From: Hybos culiciformis | Taxonomy: Eukaryota; Arthropoda; Insecta; Diptera; Hybotidae | Length of the DNA stretch: 64,000 nt | Reading direction: 5' to 3' | NCBI GenBank assembly: GCA_964007475.1 | Contig: OZ023273.1 | Coordinates: 85,199,712 to 85,263,711 of the forward strand | Shown: positions 42,288 through 53,800 of the stretch, one piece after another | Numbering within the stretch: the stretch's first letter is position 1 | Layout: every line of letters starts with the position of its first letter | Translations under genes and position numbers: made by a program | The notes under the pieces: model-generated | Seen by the model: the letters and a program-made list of their open reading frames with translations, nothing else | Databases searched by the model: none | What the model was told of the DNA's origin: nothing

Positions 42288-43350
42288 ACTTAGATAATCA
42301 AAGAATAGACCATAACATTTCCGACAGAGTATTAATAAATAATTTTCATCAACTTTTAGACCCAGCAGTTAAAAAGTGGTATTTCGTTTACTTTAGAACT
42401 CACGACAAGCAAGAGACAACTTGGAGGACCTTCAGTTCAGCCCTCATAAATGAGTACGCTGAAGCCCTTGATGAAGACTTAAAAATAACAGAGCTAGTAA
42501 ATAGAAAACAAAAACTAGGTGAAACTTGGCGAGAATTTATTCAAGCCATGATAGCCCTTAACCAAAAACTAGAGGAACCCTTAAACGAACGACGTTTAAC
42601 GAACCGAATTAAACTTAATGTAAGAAGGGAGTATAAAGAACCACTCCAAGCGGTTGAAATTCGCGACCTAACCACACTTCCAACTAAATTTAGAATGATC
42701 GACGCTAGCAAAGAAATGAAACAAACATATAGAGAAGAAAATACTTATCAGAGACCAGGAGGCGAGCGTAATAGGTATAGGGTACACAACCAAGCAGCCT
42801 CAATTTAATGCAGGAAATTTAAAAAAAATATGAAGAACCGCTAAAAATTAAACAACAAATATCCAGACCAAGTACCCCGGAAACCAACCTGCGTTGTTGG
42901 AATTGCGAAAAACCAGGCCATGCATTCATGGACTGTACTGAGAACTATAGGAGAATTTTCTGCTACAAATGTGGAATGCCTAACGAAGTTTCTCCAACTT
43001 GCAAAAATTGCCACAAGACAGTTCGGTTCCAGGGAAACTAAATTCCCAATCTGTGGAAAGGCCGTCTGCAGATTTAAAAATAGGCCAAAATTTTGATAAG
43101 ATTAATGACAAAATTAATGATAAAAATCAGGATAACTTAGAAATATTGCATAATCAAAATGAAAAAAATAAAGAATCAAAAAAAGAAGAAATGAAAATTA
43201 CCAAAATTCTAAAAAGAACAGAAAAGGACGAAATTTCATTAAAAGAAAAAAAACAATGGCCTCCATATCATATCAGAAAACAAAGATATGAGAGAAAAAG
43301 AGCCGAAATAGTTACCTTTAAGAATGTTAGCAAAATAAGATTAAATATTA
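42288..43350 (+). pseudogene. Gypsy element gag (5' truncated, frameshifted)
   Basis: A Gag capsid segment runs from about 42290 to 42808 (WYFVYFRTHDKQETTWRTF; LVNRKQKLGETWREFIQAM). After a frame change comes a zinc knuckle CWNCEKPGHAFMDC followed by CYKCGMPNEVSPTCKNC near 42895-43015, and after another, a Lys-rich linker to 43350. The 5' end, 5' LTR and primer site are missing: the sequence starts directly at the hAT end. Homologous reading resumes after the LINE insertion at 46410. The retroviral-type capsid style and the following Ty3/Gypsy pol order support the assignment. Confidence 0.8.
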
Positions 43351-43353
43351 ATT

Positions 43354-46300
43354 TTTTTTTTTTTTTTTTAATTAAAGTTACCAAATCACTAGGTGGGATA
43401 CCTTTTATACTAAAGAAGTATGGATTTGGTAATGAGGACAGGAAATTTAGACGGGATTAAAAAGTGGGACAGTTAGTAGGTAATCATTTACACTTTTCTT
43501 AAAACGGCGCAAGTCGTAGATTAAGCGTCCACCAGCTGTCGGGAACAACTTTAATGGGAGAGCATTCCACATTCTCGAGGTGCGAATTGAAAACGAATCT
43601 CCGAAGCTCGTTCTATCACATATGGGAATTTTGACGGAATATGGGTGTGACGTTGTGGCGGTACGTGTTTGACGTGAAAATACTTGAAGTGAAGGAAGTA
43701 GGGCTTTTACTTCCAGGGAACACGTATCCATTCCAACAAGGTATTTATAAAAAATGGAAAGTGAACCTACATTGCGACGGTGATTGAGTGATGTTAATGA
43801 GCTGGTGGTTTGGTGATTGTTTATCAATCTAATAGCCCTTCTCTGAACTTTGTCCAGGTACTCAAGGTGGGTTTTTGGAGCACCAGCCCATATATGTGAA
43901 TTATATTCTAATTTCGGTCGTATGTAGGATTTATAAATGTTTAAGAGATCAGAGGGGGAAAAGTATTGTTTACATCTTTTTAGAAAACCAAGACATTTCG
44001 CTGCGTTTTTTGCCGTTTCGAAAATATGAATTTTCCAGCTTAAATCGCAAGTTATTTTCGAACCTAAAATGTTAAGGCTTCCAGATTTGACAATACTTTC
44101 TCCTTGAAAGGAAAATTGGGGATCGAAAGTTGACAGCTTTCTAGAAATTAGGCAGCATTGGGTTTTGGATGCGTTGAACTCAACTCTGTTGAGAAGACCC
44201 CATTGTGCAATTTTTGAAAGGTCGTGATTTATGCTACTTTGCAAGAAATTTCGTTTCGTAGTAACAGCATTTGAGGATGCTGATTTTCTATTAATAAAAT
44301 CGTAGCTTGCTACCAAATTGCTGTCATCGGCGAAGCTGTGAATGGGGTTTAGAGTAGATTGCAAAAGATCATTAATGAAAATTAGAAAGAGGGTTGGTGA
44401 GAGAACGCACCCTTGGGGTACACCGGAGTTGATATTGAAAATTTGTGACTGGTACCCATCCACAACAGCACGAATAGAACGGCCAGACAAAAAATTGTTG
44501 ATCCAATCTACAAAGGCTGATCCAAGACCCATTGATTTCACTTTAGAAATCAGGGCCGAGTGCCACACTCGATCAAAAGCCTTAGCTATATCCAAAGCAA
44601 CAACACAAGCCTCACCGGAGTTGTAAAGACTGGTGTTGAGCTTGTCGGACAAATATGTCATTAGATCACCAGTCGATCTATTCGAGCGAAAACCATATTG
44701 TTGGTCACTTAGCAGTTTATTGCTTTCAAGGTATTTTTTAACTTTATTATTAATGAGAGATTCCATTACTTTGGAGAGAATAGAAGTAAGCGCAATAGGC
44801 CTGTAGTTTGAGGGATCGCATTTATCGCCTTTTTTTGGAATAGGCTGAACATGCACAACTTTCCACTTGGTGGGGTAAATGCCAAGTGAGTATGAAAGAT
44901 AGAAAAGGTTGCGCAGAGGTTTAGCTAGAACGGAGGCATTATGTTTAAGGACCACAGCCGGAATACCATCGGGGCCAGTTGACTTTTTCACATTCAGATT
45001 TTTTAGAGCCTTCAAAACAGCACGTTGCCTAAAGTGAACTCTTCCAAAAGAAGAGTTTACAGTTGGCAAAACAGGTGGAACTTGAGCTGAAGCTGCGAGT
45101 GTTGAGTTTTGACTAAAAAGTTTAGCAAACAAATTAGCCTTCCCAACCGAATCTGATATGATCCGGTCACCATCTACAAGGGGAGGAAAAGATGAAGGCG
45201 AACAAAAGTTTTGTTTTACACTTTTAGCGAAGCTCCAAAAGCTTCTGCTATTTTTAGGAAGGTTTAATATTTCTTGTCGCTTCCTCTGGGTATACAAAAC
45301 TTTCTGTTGGCGACAAATTCTACTACATCTGTTCCTGACTTCGCGCCAGAGCTTCAGTGAACTTAAAGAATTGTTGTATTTATACTCACGAAAAGCATTA
45401 TCCCTATCTGCTATGGCCCTTACACAGGTGTCATTGAACCACGGATTTTTAGTATTCGCTTTATTTTGCACTATTTTATGAGGAATGAAAAGTTTCATTC
45501 CTAGCAGAATACTTTCGGTAATGACAGCCGTGCAAAGGTCAACATCCTTTTCCAAGAAGCAACGAGAGAGATCCATTCGTCCAAGAAAACTAGCAAGCCC
45601 ATCCCAATCAGCTTGGGAATAGGTCCATACCAGTCTTCCAGGAGCCCTAGATAAACCCGCTCCACCATCAAGAGAAAAGGACGTGCTAACGAGACAATGA
45701 TCGGAGTTTCCAAGGGGGGAACTAATTGAAGCGTTATAATTATCTGGATTCGATGTCAGAAACAGATCCAAGAGATGATGACCCTGATGGTTTACATCTG
45801 GAATGTGGGTGGGTTCAGAAATAATTTGAATTAGATTATTAAGACTTGAAAAAAACTCTACATATCTGCCTTCGGGACTGTTGCGATTTGAATGACTAAG
45901 CCATGATACGTTGTGTACATTAAAATCACCGAAAACCAAAATTTCAGACTCTGGGTTTTTCGCCAGAATCTGATTTATTTGATCCGACAGCAAGTCAAAC
46001 TCGACAACGTGATCACTGCCAGTCAGTTGCGGGCTTCTGTAAAGGAAGCAAAAATGGATGACGTGTTTGTTGGTTCTTAATTTGAACCAAAGAAAATTAA
46101 ATAAGGGACTTGATGATTTTAAATCTGTAATGGGATAACAAGCAACGTCATTCTTTATGTAAACAGCGACTCCTCTGTGGGCTACGTATAAAGAGTGAAG
46201 ATCGTAACCGGGGACTGAAAAACGGTTGGGGTCTCCGTTGTCCAATACTTGGGTCTCACTTAAAGCCAGAACATTTGGCTTAGCAGAGGCCAAATGGATT

Positions 46301-46409
46301 TGAACAGCTTGGAAATTCGCTTCCAAACCTCGGATGTTGCAAAATTGTATACTAAATTTTTTGCTCATCCCTATTAAAAGTGTAAATTATAAAGAAACTA
46401 GTTGGTTCC
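43354..46409 (-). mobile_element. LINE copy 3 (Jockey/CR1-like), ORF intact
   Basis: Inserted in the Gypsy element. The 5' end (GGAACCAACTAG at 46409) is slightly truncated within the 5' UTR compared with copies 1 and 2, which start about 80 bp earlier. The 3' UTR is short and ends in an oligo(A) tract seen as T's at 43354-43371. Probable target duplication around CAAAATAA (43331-43338 and 46411-46418). An intact ORF and tail make it the youngest of the three copies. Confidence 0.88.
43447..46368 (-). CDS. LINE copy 3 endonuclease-reverse transcriptase, 973 aa
   Basis: ATG at 46368 (MSKKFSIQF), stop near 43447. The N-terminal ~230 residues are an APE-type endonuclease (LSETQVL, VFGDFNVHN, GNSDHCLV motifs, containing E, D-N and D-H). 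A linker follows, then RT from about residue 480 (PIPKKGDKCDPSNYRPI, LDIAKAFDRVWH, GVPQGCVLSP, FADDSNLV), thumb and a C-terminal domain (YIRPKLEYNSHIW; RRAIRLINN). No separate ORF1/Gag and no RNase H are visible. The structure suits a single-ORF member of the Jockey/CR1 superfamily that nicks target DNA and primes reverse transcription there. No stop or frameshift is seen, so it may be competent. The exact clade is not assigned. Confidence 0.92.
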   Translation of the reverse strand: MSKKFSIQFCNIRGLEANFQAVQIHLASAKPNVLALSETQVLDNGDPNRFSVPGYDLHSLYVAHRGVAVYIKNDVACYPITDLKSSSPLFNFLWFKLRTNKHVIHFCFLYRSPQLTGSDHVVEFDLLSDQINQILAKNPESEILVFGDFNVHNVSWLSHSNRNSPEGRYVEFFSSLNNLIQIISEPTHIPDVNHQGHHLLDLFLTSNPDNYNASISSPLGNSDHCLVSTSFSLDGGAGLSRAPGRLVWTYSQADWDGLASFLGRMDLSRCFLEKDVDLCTAVITESILLGMKLFIPHKIVQNKANTKNPWFNDTCVRAIADRDNAFREYKYNNSLSSLKLWREVRNRCSRICRQQKVLYTQRKRQEILNLPKNSRSFWSFAKSVKQNFCSPSSFPPLVDGDRIISDSVGKANLFAKLFSQNSTLAASAQVPPVLPTVNSSFGRVHFRQRAVLKALKNLNVKKSTGPDGIPAVVLKHNASVLAKPLRNLFYLSYSLGIYPTKWKVVHVQPIPKKGDKCDPSNYRPIALTSILSKVMESLINNKVKKYLESNKLLSDQQYGFRSNRSTGDLMTYLSDKLNTSLYNSGEACVVALDIAKAFDRVWHSALISKVKSMGLGSAFVDWINNFLSGRSIRAVVDGYQSQIFNINSGVPQGCVLSPTLFLIFINDLLQSTLNPIHSFADDSNLVASYDFINRKSASSNAVTTKRNFLQSSINHDLSKIAQWGLLNRVEFNASKTQCCLISRKLSTFDPQFSFQGESIVKSGSLNILGSKITCDLSWKIHIFETAKNAAKCLGFLKRCKQYFSPSDLLNIYKSYIRPKLEYNSHIWAGAPKTHLEYLDKVQRRAIRLINNHQTTSSLTSLNHRRNVGSLSIFYKYLVGMDTCSLEVKALLPSLQVFSRQTRTATTSHPYSVKIPICDRTSFGDSFSIRTSRMWNALPLKLFPTAGGRLIYDLRRFKKSVNDYLLTVPLFNPV

Positions 46410-49162
46410 ACAAAATAAATAAATCAAAGAAAAGAAAAGAAAAATCAAGACGTGAAAATCAATATTATAGACCGATTAAAGAAGATAAAAAGAAAATTCT
46501 TTCATCAATCATAAAAATACCACAAGATAATAGACCATATGTAAAAATCCAGATAGGAAATCAAGCATTAATGGGACTATTAGATTCTGGAGCATCAATT
46601 TCCTGTTTAGGAAAAGACAGAAAATGCATTGCAGAAGAAACAAATTTTAAATTGCATAAAATTAGGGAGTCTGTAATAACCGCAGCAGGAAATAAAACAG
46701 AAATAATAGGATATATCCTTGTACCTATTATTTTTAATAAAATATCAAAAATTTTGAAAATTCACGTTGTCCCTAAATTGTCACAAGAACTATATCTTGG
46801 TGTAAATTTCTGGACAGAATTTAACCTAGCTCCTCAAATTTTTAATCTAGTAAGCGAAATTTCAGAAACTGACCAAAATATTCATCAGTTAAATCTAAAA
46901 GAACAGATAGAGTTAGAAGCTATAAAAAAAATGTTTCCTTCATATGCAGTAGAAGGACTAGGGTGTACTTCATTAGAAGAACATGTAATAGACACAGAGG
47001 AAAATGATCCAATAAAACAAAAACATTACCCTATTTCACCTGCCATTCAAACCTTAATGTACGCCGAAGTAGACAGAATGTTAGAAATGGGCGTGATCGA
47101 AGAGAGCAATAGCGCGTGGACATCTCCGGTAGTTTTAGTTAGAACACCAGGGAAAAACCGACTTTGTTTAGACTCAAGAAAAGTAAATGAGTTAACAAAA
47201 AAAGACGCGTATCCTTTACCAAACATCCAAGGACTAGCTAGAATAGATAAAACAAAATATATTAGCAGTATAGATCTTAAAGATGCATTTTGGCAAATTC
47301 CTCTAGAAAAAGTTTCAAGAGAAAAAACTACCTTTGCAACTCCTGGTAGACCCCTTTATCAGTACACCAGAATGCCTTTCGGACTTTGCAACGCAGCTCA
47401 AAGAATGTGTCGGTTAATGGACAAAGTTATACCACAACATTTAAAAGAAGAAGTCAAAGTTTATCTAGACGATTTAATGATCGCAACAGAAACTAAAGAA
47501 CGACACTTTGAACTTCTAAAATAAGTAGCCACTGCCCTTAAAAAAGCAAACCTAACAATAAACGTAGAAAAATCTAAATTTTTTATGAAAGAAATAAAAT
47601 ATTTAGGTTACGTAATAGGCGCAAACGGTACTAAACCTGATCCAGGCAAAATAAAAGCAATAACTGAATATCCAGAGCCTAAATCTTTGAAACAAACTAG
47701 ACGATTTTTAGGAATGACCGGGTGGTTTCAGCGACTAATTAAAAACTACTCTACAATAGTAGCACCCATTACTGATTGCCTGAAAATTAAAAATAACAAT
47801 AATAAATTCATTTTTACAAATGAGGCGCGAGAAGCTTTCAAAAAAATTAAAGAAATTTTAATAACAGAACCGGTTATAGCCCCTCCCGATTATAATAAAC
47901 CCTTTTATATACAAACTGATGTCAGTCAATCTGGTATTGGTGCAGTAATTTTTCAACTTGATTCAGAAAACCAAGAACACCCTGTGGCATACATGTCAAA
48001 AAAATTTAATGAAACTCAAGCTCGCTGGGCAGCTACAGAACAGGAATGTTTTGCAGTTGTCGAAGCGATAAAAAAATTTAGAATGTATGTCGAAGGAGTT
48101 AAATTTACTGTGTTAACAGACTGTGCAGCACTAAAGTGGTTAATGACGTGCAAAGACCATCACGGTAAACTTTTTAGATGGTCTTTAAAACTTCAAGTAT
48201 TTGAATTTGATATACAACATAGATCTGGAAAAAAAAATGTTGTAGCAGATACATTATCACGTTCTTTTGGAATAGAAGAAATAACTTTACGTTACCCAGA
48301 CCTTGATTTAGAGTCAGAAGCATTCGAATCGAATAATTACAAAGAAATTCGAAATGCAATAAAAGATAACCAAGATAGGTTACCTGACCTAAAAATAATA
48401 GAAAATAAAGTATTTAAAAGAATTAAATTCAGAAAAGACCAGGAAATGTCAGAATTCAATCTATGGAGACTTTGGATCCCAGAAGAATTGGTAACGGACG
48501 TCATTAAGAACAATCATGACCCACCACATTCTGCACACGGAGGTTTAGGAAAAACATTGTATAAAATAAGGACGAAATATTACTGGCCCCGTATGTTTTC
48601 ACAAGTAAAAAAATATGTACAAGATTGTACAATATGTAAAGAAACAAAACCCACTAATCAAATTTTAAGACCCCCAATGGGAAATAAACCAATACCTTCA
48701 AGACCATTTCAAAATTTATACATAGACTTTTTAGGTCCATATCCTAGATCTAGATCTGGAAATACCTGTATATTTATTATCCTAGATTCCTTTTCAAAAT
48801 ATGTAATAATAAGACCTCTAAAAAAAGCAACAACTGCTAATGCTATTAAGGTTTTAGATGAAACATTTAGTTTGTTTGCTTGTCCGGAAAGCATACTAAG
48901 TGACAACGGAACACCCCTAGTATCGAAAGATTTCGAATCCTACCTAAATAATTACGGTATAGAACATAAATTAACTGCTTTTTATGCTTTTAAGATATCG
49001 TAAAACGCAACTTGGAAAAATCTAAAGAAAAAGGCAGAAAATTATATAATAGAAAATGTAAAAATGCTAAATTTAAGATAGGACAGACAATATATAGACG
49101 AAATTTTGCACAAAGTGACTTTAGTAAGCACTTTAATGCAAAGCTAGGGAAGAAATTCATAC
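46410..49162 (+). pseudogene. Gypsy pol: protease, RT, RNase H, integrase
   Basis: Domains in order: aspartic protease LLDSGASISC near 46578; RT with LVRTPGKNRLCLDSRKVN near 47140, IDLKDAFWQIPL near 47272 and YLDDLMIA near 47460; RNase H with YIQTDVSQSGIGAV near 47907 and TDCAALKWL near 48118; integrase with HHCC zinc (HSAHGG...CTICKETK) near 48530-48640, YIDFLGPY near 48718, SDNGTP near 48898. An in-frame TAA (47522-47524) lies after the RT. At about 49000 a deletion joins the core to the integrase C-terminal region, removing the third catalytic acid (Glu). The tail (KFKIGQTIYRRNF) runs to 49162, where the Polinton has inserted. Confidence 0.88.
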
Positions 49163-49168
49163 CATGTA

Positions 49169-49793
49169 AGTAGATAGTTTAGGAGGATCCTGGACCAAAT
49201 TGTGGAGCCATATTATGTGGAGCCGGTGGAGCCGTATTATAGGGGGATCCTGGACCAAATTGTGGAGCCATATTATGTGGAGCCGGTGGAGCCGTATTAT
49301 AGGAGGATCCTGGACCATATTATGTGGAGCCGGTGGAGCCGTATGATAGGGGGGTCCTGGACCATATTATGTGGAGCCGGTGGAGCCGTATTATAGGGGG
49401 ATCCTGGACCATATTATGTGGAGCCACCGTATTATAGGGGGCTCCTGGACCATATTATGTGGAGCCGGTGGAGCCGTATTATAGGGGAATCCTACACCAA
49501 ATTGTGGAGCCATATTATGTGGAACCGGTGGAGCCGTATTATATGGGGATCCTGAACCAAATTGTGGAGCCATATTATGTGGAGCATGTGGAGCCTGTGG
49601 AGCCGGTGGAGCTTGTGGAGCCATATGATGTGGAGCCGTATTATAGGAAGACCCTAAATCAAATTGCGGATCGTATTATAGGGTATTCTGAATATTTAAG
49701 CTATTCTACAGAAATTCTGAATATTTAAGCGGATTCGTTTTTTTGCTGACAAATACAATATGTAGTGCTGTAGTACAAAGAATATATTTGATA

Positions 49794-49837
<44 letters not shown>

Positions 49838-49926
49838 TTGAAAATTATGCATTTCATTCAATTGTGAGATTGATTTTTTATTAAATTATTGATTATTTCT
49901 ATATGTGTAAAGGAATTTGTACACCT
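49169..49926 (+). repeat. Polinton left terminal inverted repeat
   Basis: About 758 bp, ending at GTACACCT. 49191-49680 is made of 60-bp tandem units (starting TGGACCAAATTGTGGAGCC), with sub-repeats of GGAGCC. It is followed by a (GT)n run at about 49795-49829. It matches the right TIR in inverse orientation but holds roughly 100 bp more repeat. Long proline/tyrosine-rich open readings across it, on both strands, are products of the repeat and not genes. Confidence 0.9.
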
Positions 49927-50860
49927 GACAATATTGTAATTTGAGACGTTTGCTTTATTAAATTATAAAAAATAATTATAGAGATAAAAATTAATTTTTC
50001 GAAATGAAATTCGATATTAATTAAGTGCAAATGATTTTTTATTAAATTATTAGAAAACGATTATTTCTGTGTTAATAATAATTTGTTGATTTTCTAAAAA
50101 TGCTGACTTATTTTTAATTAAGTGCAAATGATTTTTTATTAAAATATTAGAAAACGGTTATTTCTGTGTTAATAATAATTTGTTGATTTTCTAAAAATGC
50201 TGACTTATTTTCCCACGTATTCCAAAACGTATAATAATTATTAACACAGAAATAATAAATTGAGCCGCGATTTTGTGTCTGTGATAAGAACGAAAATTTA
50301 GTATTTAAGGAAGCAAGTTTTCATTTTTTGATCAAATTCAAATTTAAATCAAACAGTTTAAATTCTCTGATCTAAAATCAATTTAATTAATAAGTATATA
50401 CTAAATTTTAAAAATTATTATTTGAAAATTAAAAATTAAAAAGTGAGAAAACTTAAAATTAGATATTAAATTAAAAGAAAACTTAAATTCAAATTTAAAA
50501 ATTATATATTTGAAATTAATAATTTTGAAAATAATTTTGAAAAAAAAAAAATAAAATAAAATAAACTTGAAAATACTTTTGAAAATAATAATTTAAAAAA
50601 AAAAAAAAAATTAAATAAATTGAAAATAGAAAATACAAATTTGAAAATTATAAATTTGAAAATAATAATTTAAAAAAACAAAAAAAAAAATTTTTTTTAA
50701 ATCGAAAATACAAAATTCAAGTTTAAAATATTTTCAACTAGGCATTCAGAGAAAAATTTCAAATAACAAATTAAAAAACGTGAGTAAAATAATTTTTTTT
50801 TTTTTTTGTTCAAGATAAAAATATTTAAATAAAACTTGATTTCAGATAAAATATTTTAAA
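49927..50860. other. Polinton left non-coding region
   Basis: AT-rich. It contains a 97-bp direct tandem duplication (50019-50115 and 50116-50212) and A-rich AAATTTGAAAATTA-type degenerate repeats from 50340 to 50720. An acceptor-like TTTCAG lies 15 bp before the PolB ATG. Confidence 0.7.
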
Positions 50861-53800
50861 ATGGCTTTTTCTTGTCAAATCTGTGGTCAACAATTCACAA
50901 TGAATAAAAATCTTCTTCGACATACGAGAACTAAACATGTACAACAAAATGGAGAATCGGATTTAGTGAATTTAACTTGCCAAATTTGTGATGCAGAATT
51001 TTCAAGATCTGATGCGCTATGGCGTCACATTAATTCAAGACATGGTCAACCATCTAAATCAAGATCTGATGCGCTACGGCGTCACATTAATTCAAGATAT
51101 GGTCAACCATCTAAAAAAGCAAAATATCAGATTGGAGGAGGTTGTGATTTAGTTATTGCTGATAATGATTGTGAAAGTGATAATGACTCTGGAGAAGCCG
51201 AAAATTTGAATAATGTTGATGTTAATAATCAGCCTAGCACATCTAACGACAATATTTCATCGGCTAATGGTACGACAAGTAAGCAGTTAGATTTAAAAAA
51301 AAATTATTGTAATATTTGTAAAGTAAGTTATGTAATTTGGACATCGCATATTAGGAAAACTTCCCACAAAAATTTATCGTGTACTGGCATGGAAAATATT
51401 GAGAATTTGTCGAAAATTTCTCATTGCTTCAAATCCCGAATCAGTTCTTTTTGTTATAAAAATTCAGATGAATCATTATTGTTACCCACTGAGTTTCTTC
51501 AAAAATCCAAAAATATAATATCTAACCTTCTCGCAGATCACTTGGTAATTCATAATTTCGTTAAATTTAATTTAGAAATTTTTATTTGGTATGTTAAGCT
51601 AGACATTAGTACGGATGAAATGACTGAAAGTCTTAAATCTTTTCAAACAAAAATGAACATTCTGTTGAGGATTGATGAGTTCGATTCAATTTTTGAGTCA
51701 ATGGTTTCTGATCTAAATGCAAAAACTGACGAGTTTCAGGAAAAAAATTCCGGTTGGGCGCTGACAAAAAATGAGCATGTAGAGATAAATATTAATAAAT
51801 ACGATCCAATAAGAGGTGGATCTTTCATTGAACTCCCTAAAAATATTTCTAATAAAAAAGCCTGTACTAATATTCAAAATAGTGATAACTAGAACTACTG
51901 TTTCAAGTGGTGTATAATTGCCGCCCTAAAAAATTCTGTAACAAATCATAAAGATCGACCTATATCATATGAAATTAATAATATTTCTTCCAATAAAATT
52001 CATATTTCTGATTTTGGCTACGTAAATTTTGAAAAACTTAAGTTTCCTTTGATGCAAGAAGACATTAAGATATTCGAGCAAAATAATGAGAATATAAGTA
52101 TCAATGTTTTTGAGCTCTGTGAGAAGAATGTTTCCATTGTTGGGCCTACATATAAAACAAAGGAGTTAAAACAAAATCATATTAATTTGCTTTGGATTGA
52201 AAATGATACAAATTTCCATTATGTTTTAATAAACGATTTGTCTAAATTGGTGGGCTCTCAACTCTCAAATCATAAAGTGAAAAAGTATATATGTAATTTT
52301 TGTTTAATTTATTTTCACTCTGAGGAATCTCTACGAAATCACGGCTCCGAATGTAATAAAATTGTTACCAAGATGCCTGATGAAAGTCATGCTATTCTTA
52401 AATTTGAAAATTTTGATAGATGCTTTGAGTTGCCATTCGTTATATATGCAGATTTTGAGTCCGTTCTAGAAAAAAATCTTATTGCTGCACAAGATCCTTC
52501 AAAGTCTTCATCAGTCGTAGTACATAATCATAAACCTTGTGCTTATGGATTCTACGTAAAATGTAATTACGATGATAATCTTTCATTTTATAAATCTTAT
52601 GTAGGTGAAGACTGTGCGTCCCATTTCGTGAAAACATTATTTAAAGAGGTGAGGGACTTGTATCATCTGCACACAAGTGAAAATAAGCCAATGAAAAATT
52701 TAACATCAGCCCAAATTTCGCGTCAGGAAACAGAGGAAAATTGTCATATTTGCTGTAAAAAAATGGGGGGCGATAGAGTGAGAGATCATTGTCACTTTAC
52801 CGGGGAGTACAGAGGTCCGGCACATAGAAAATGCAATATTGAATTTAAAGTCCCTAAATTTTTCCCTGTGGTTTTCCACAACCTTTCGCGATATGACGCC
52901 CATCTTTTTGTGAGAGAACTAAGTTCAGAAAATGGTCCTATTAATGTTTTGAGTCTCACCAAAGAAAATTACATATCATTTTCCAAGAAAATTAGTATAA
53001 ACGAAAGCGAATCCGCTGATCTAGATAATGAAAAGGATATTAATAAAAAACATATCTCAACATTAGAAATAAGATTTTTAGATTCATTTAGGTTTATGCC
53101 TAGTAGTCTCGCAAATATAGCAGATAGCCTTAATGAATCTGATTTTAAAACAATGAATAAAGAATTTCCAGAAGCTGCGTTTCATGACTTACATATTAAA
53201 AAAGGTGTTTTTCCATATGAATATTTAGAAAACATCTCCCTTTTAAAAGATAAATCCCTTCCTCCGAAAATTGAGTTTAATAGTAAATTAACTAATAGTA
53301 CGTGTTCTGATAAAGACTACGAATATGCTTGTAAGGTATGGGAAAATTTGAATTGCACCACTTTAAAAGATTATCTTCTTGTTTATTTAAAAACTGATGT
53401 TTTACTTTTAGCTGATGTTTTTGAGAACTTTCGTAAAATCTGCCAAAAAAATTTCAAGTTAGACCCGTGTCACTATTACACTGCCCCTGGAATGGGTTGG
53501 GATGCAATGCTTAAAATCACTAATATAGAATTGGAGTTATTAACGGATATAGACATGTTTAACTTTATTAAATCGGGGATCAGAGGAGGGATATCACAGT
53601 GTTCTATTAGGCATATAATTGCAAATAATAAATATTTACCGAATTTCGACCCAACAAAAAGAACAGTATTTGGAAGTTATATGGATGCTAATAACTTATA
53701 CGGATTTGCCATGAACGCATATTTGCCTTATAGAAATTTCAAGTGGGTAGAAGATATTAATGAGTGAACTGTCGATAAGATTTTATCAATACCTGAAAAT

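Noticed and set aside
49202..49728. Pro/Tyr/Glu-rich open readings in the Polinton TIRs, on both strands (also 61595-62027)
   Set aside because: The 60-bp repeat period is divisible by three, so it leaves several frames open; composition is purely repetitive.
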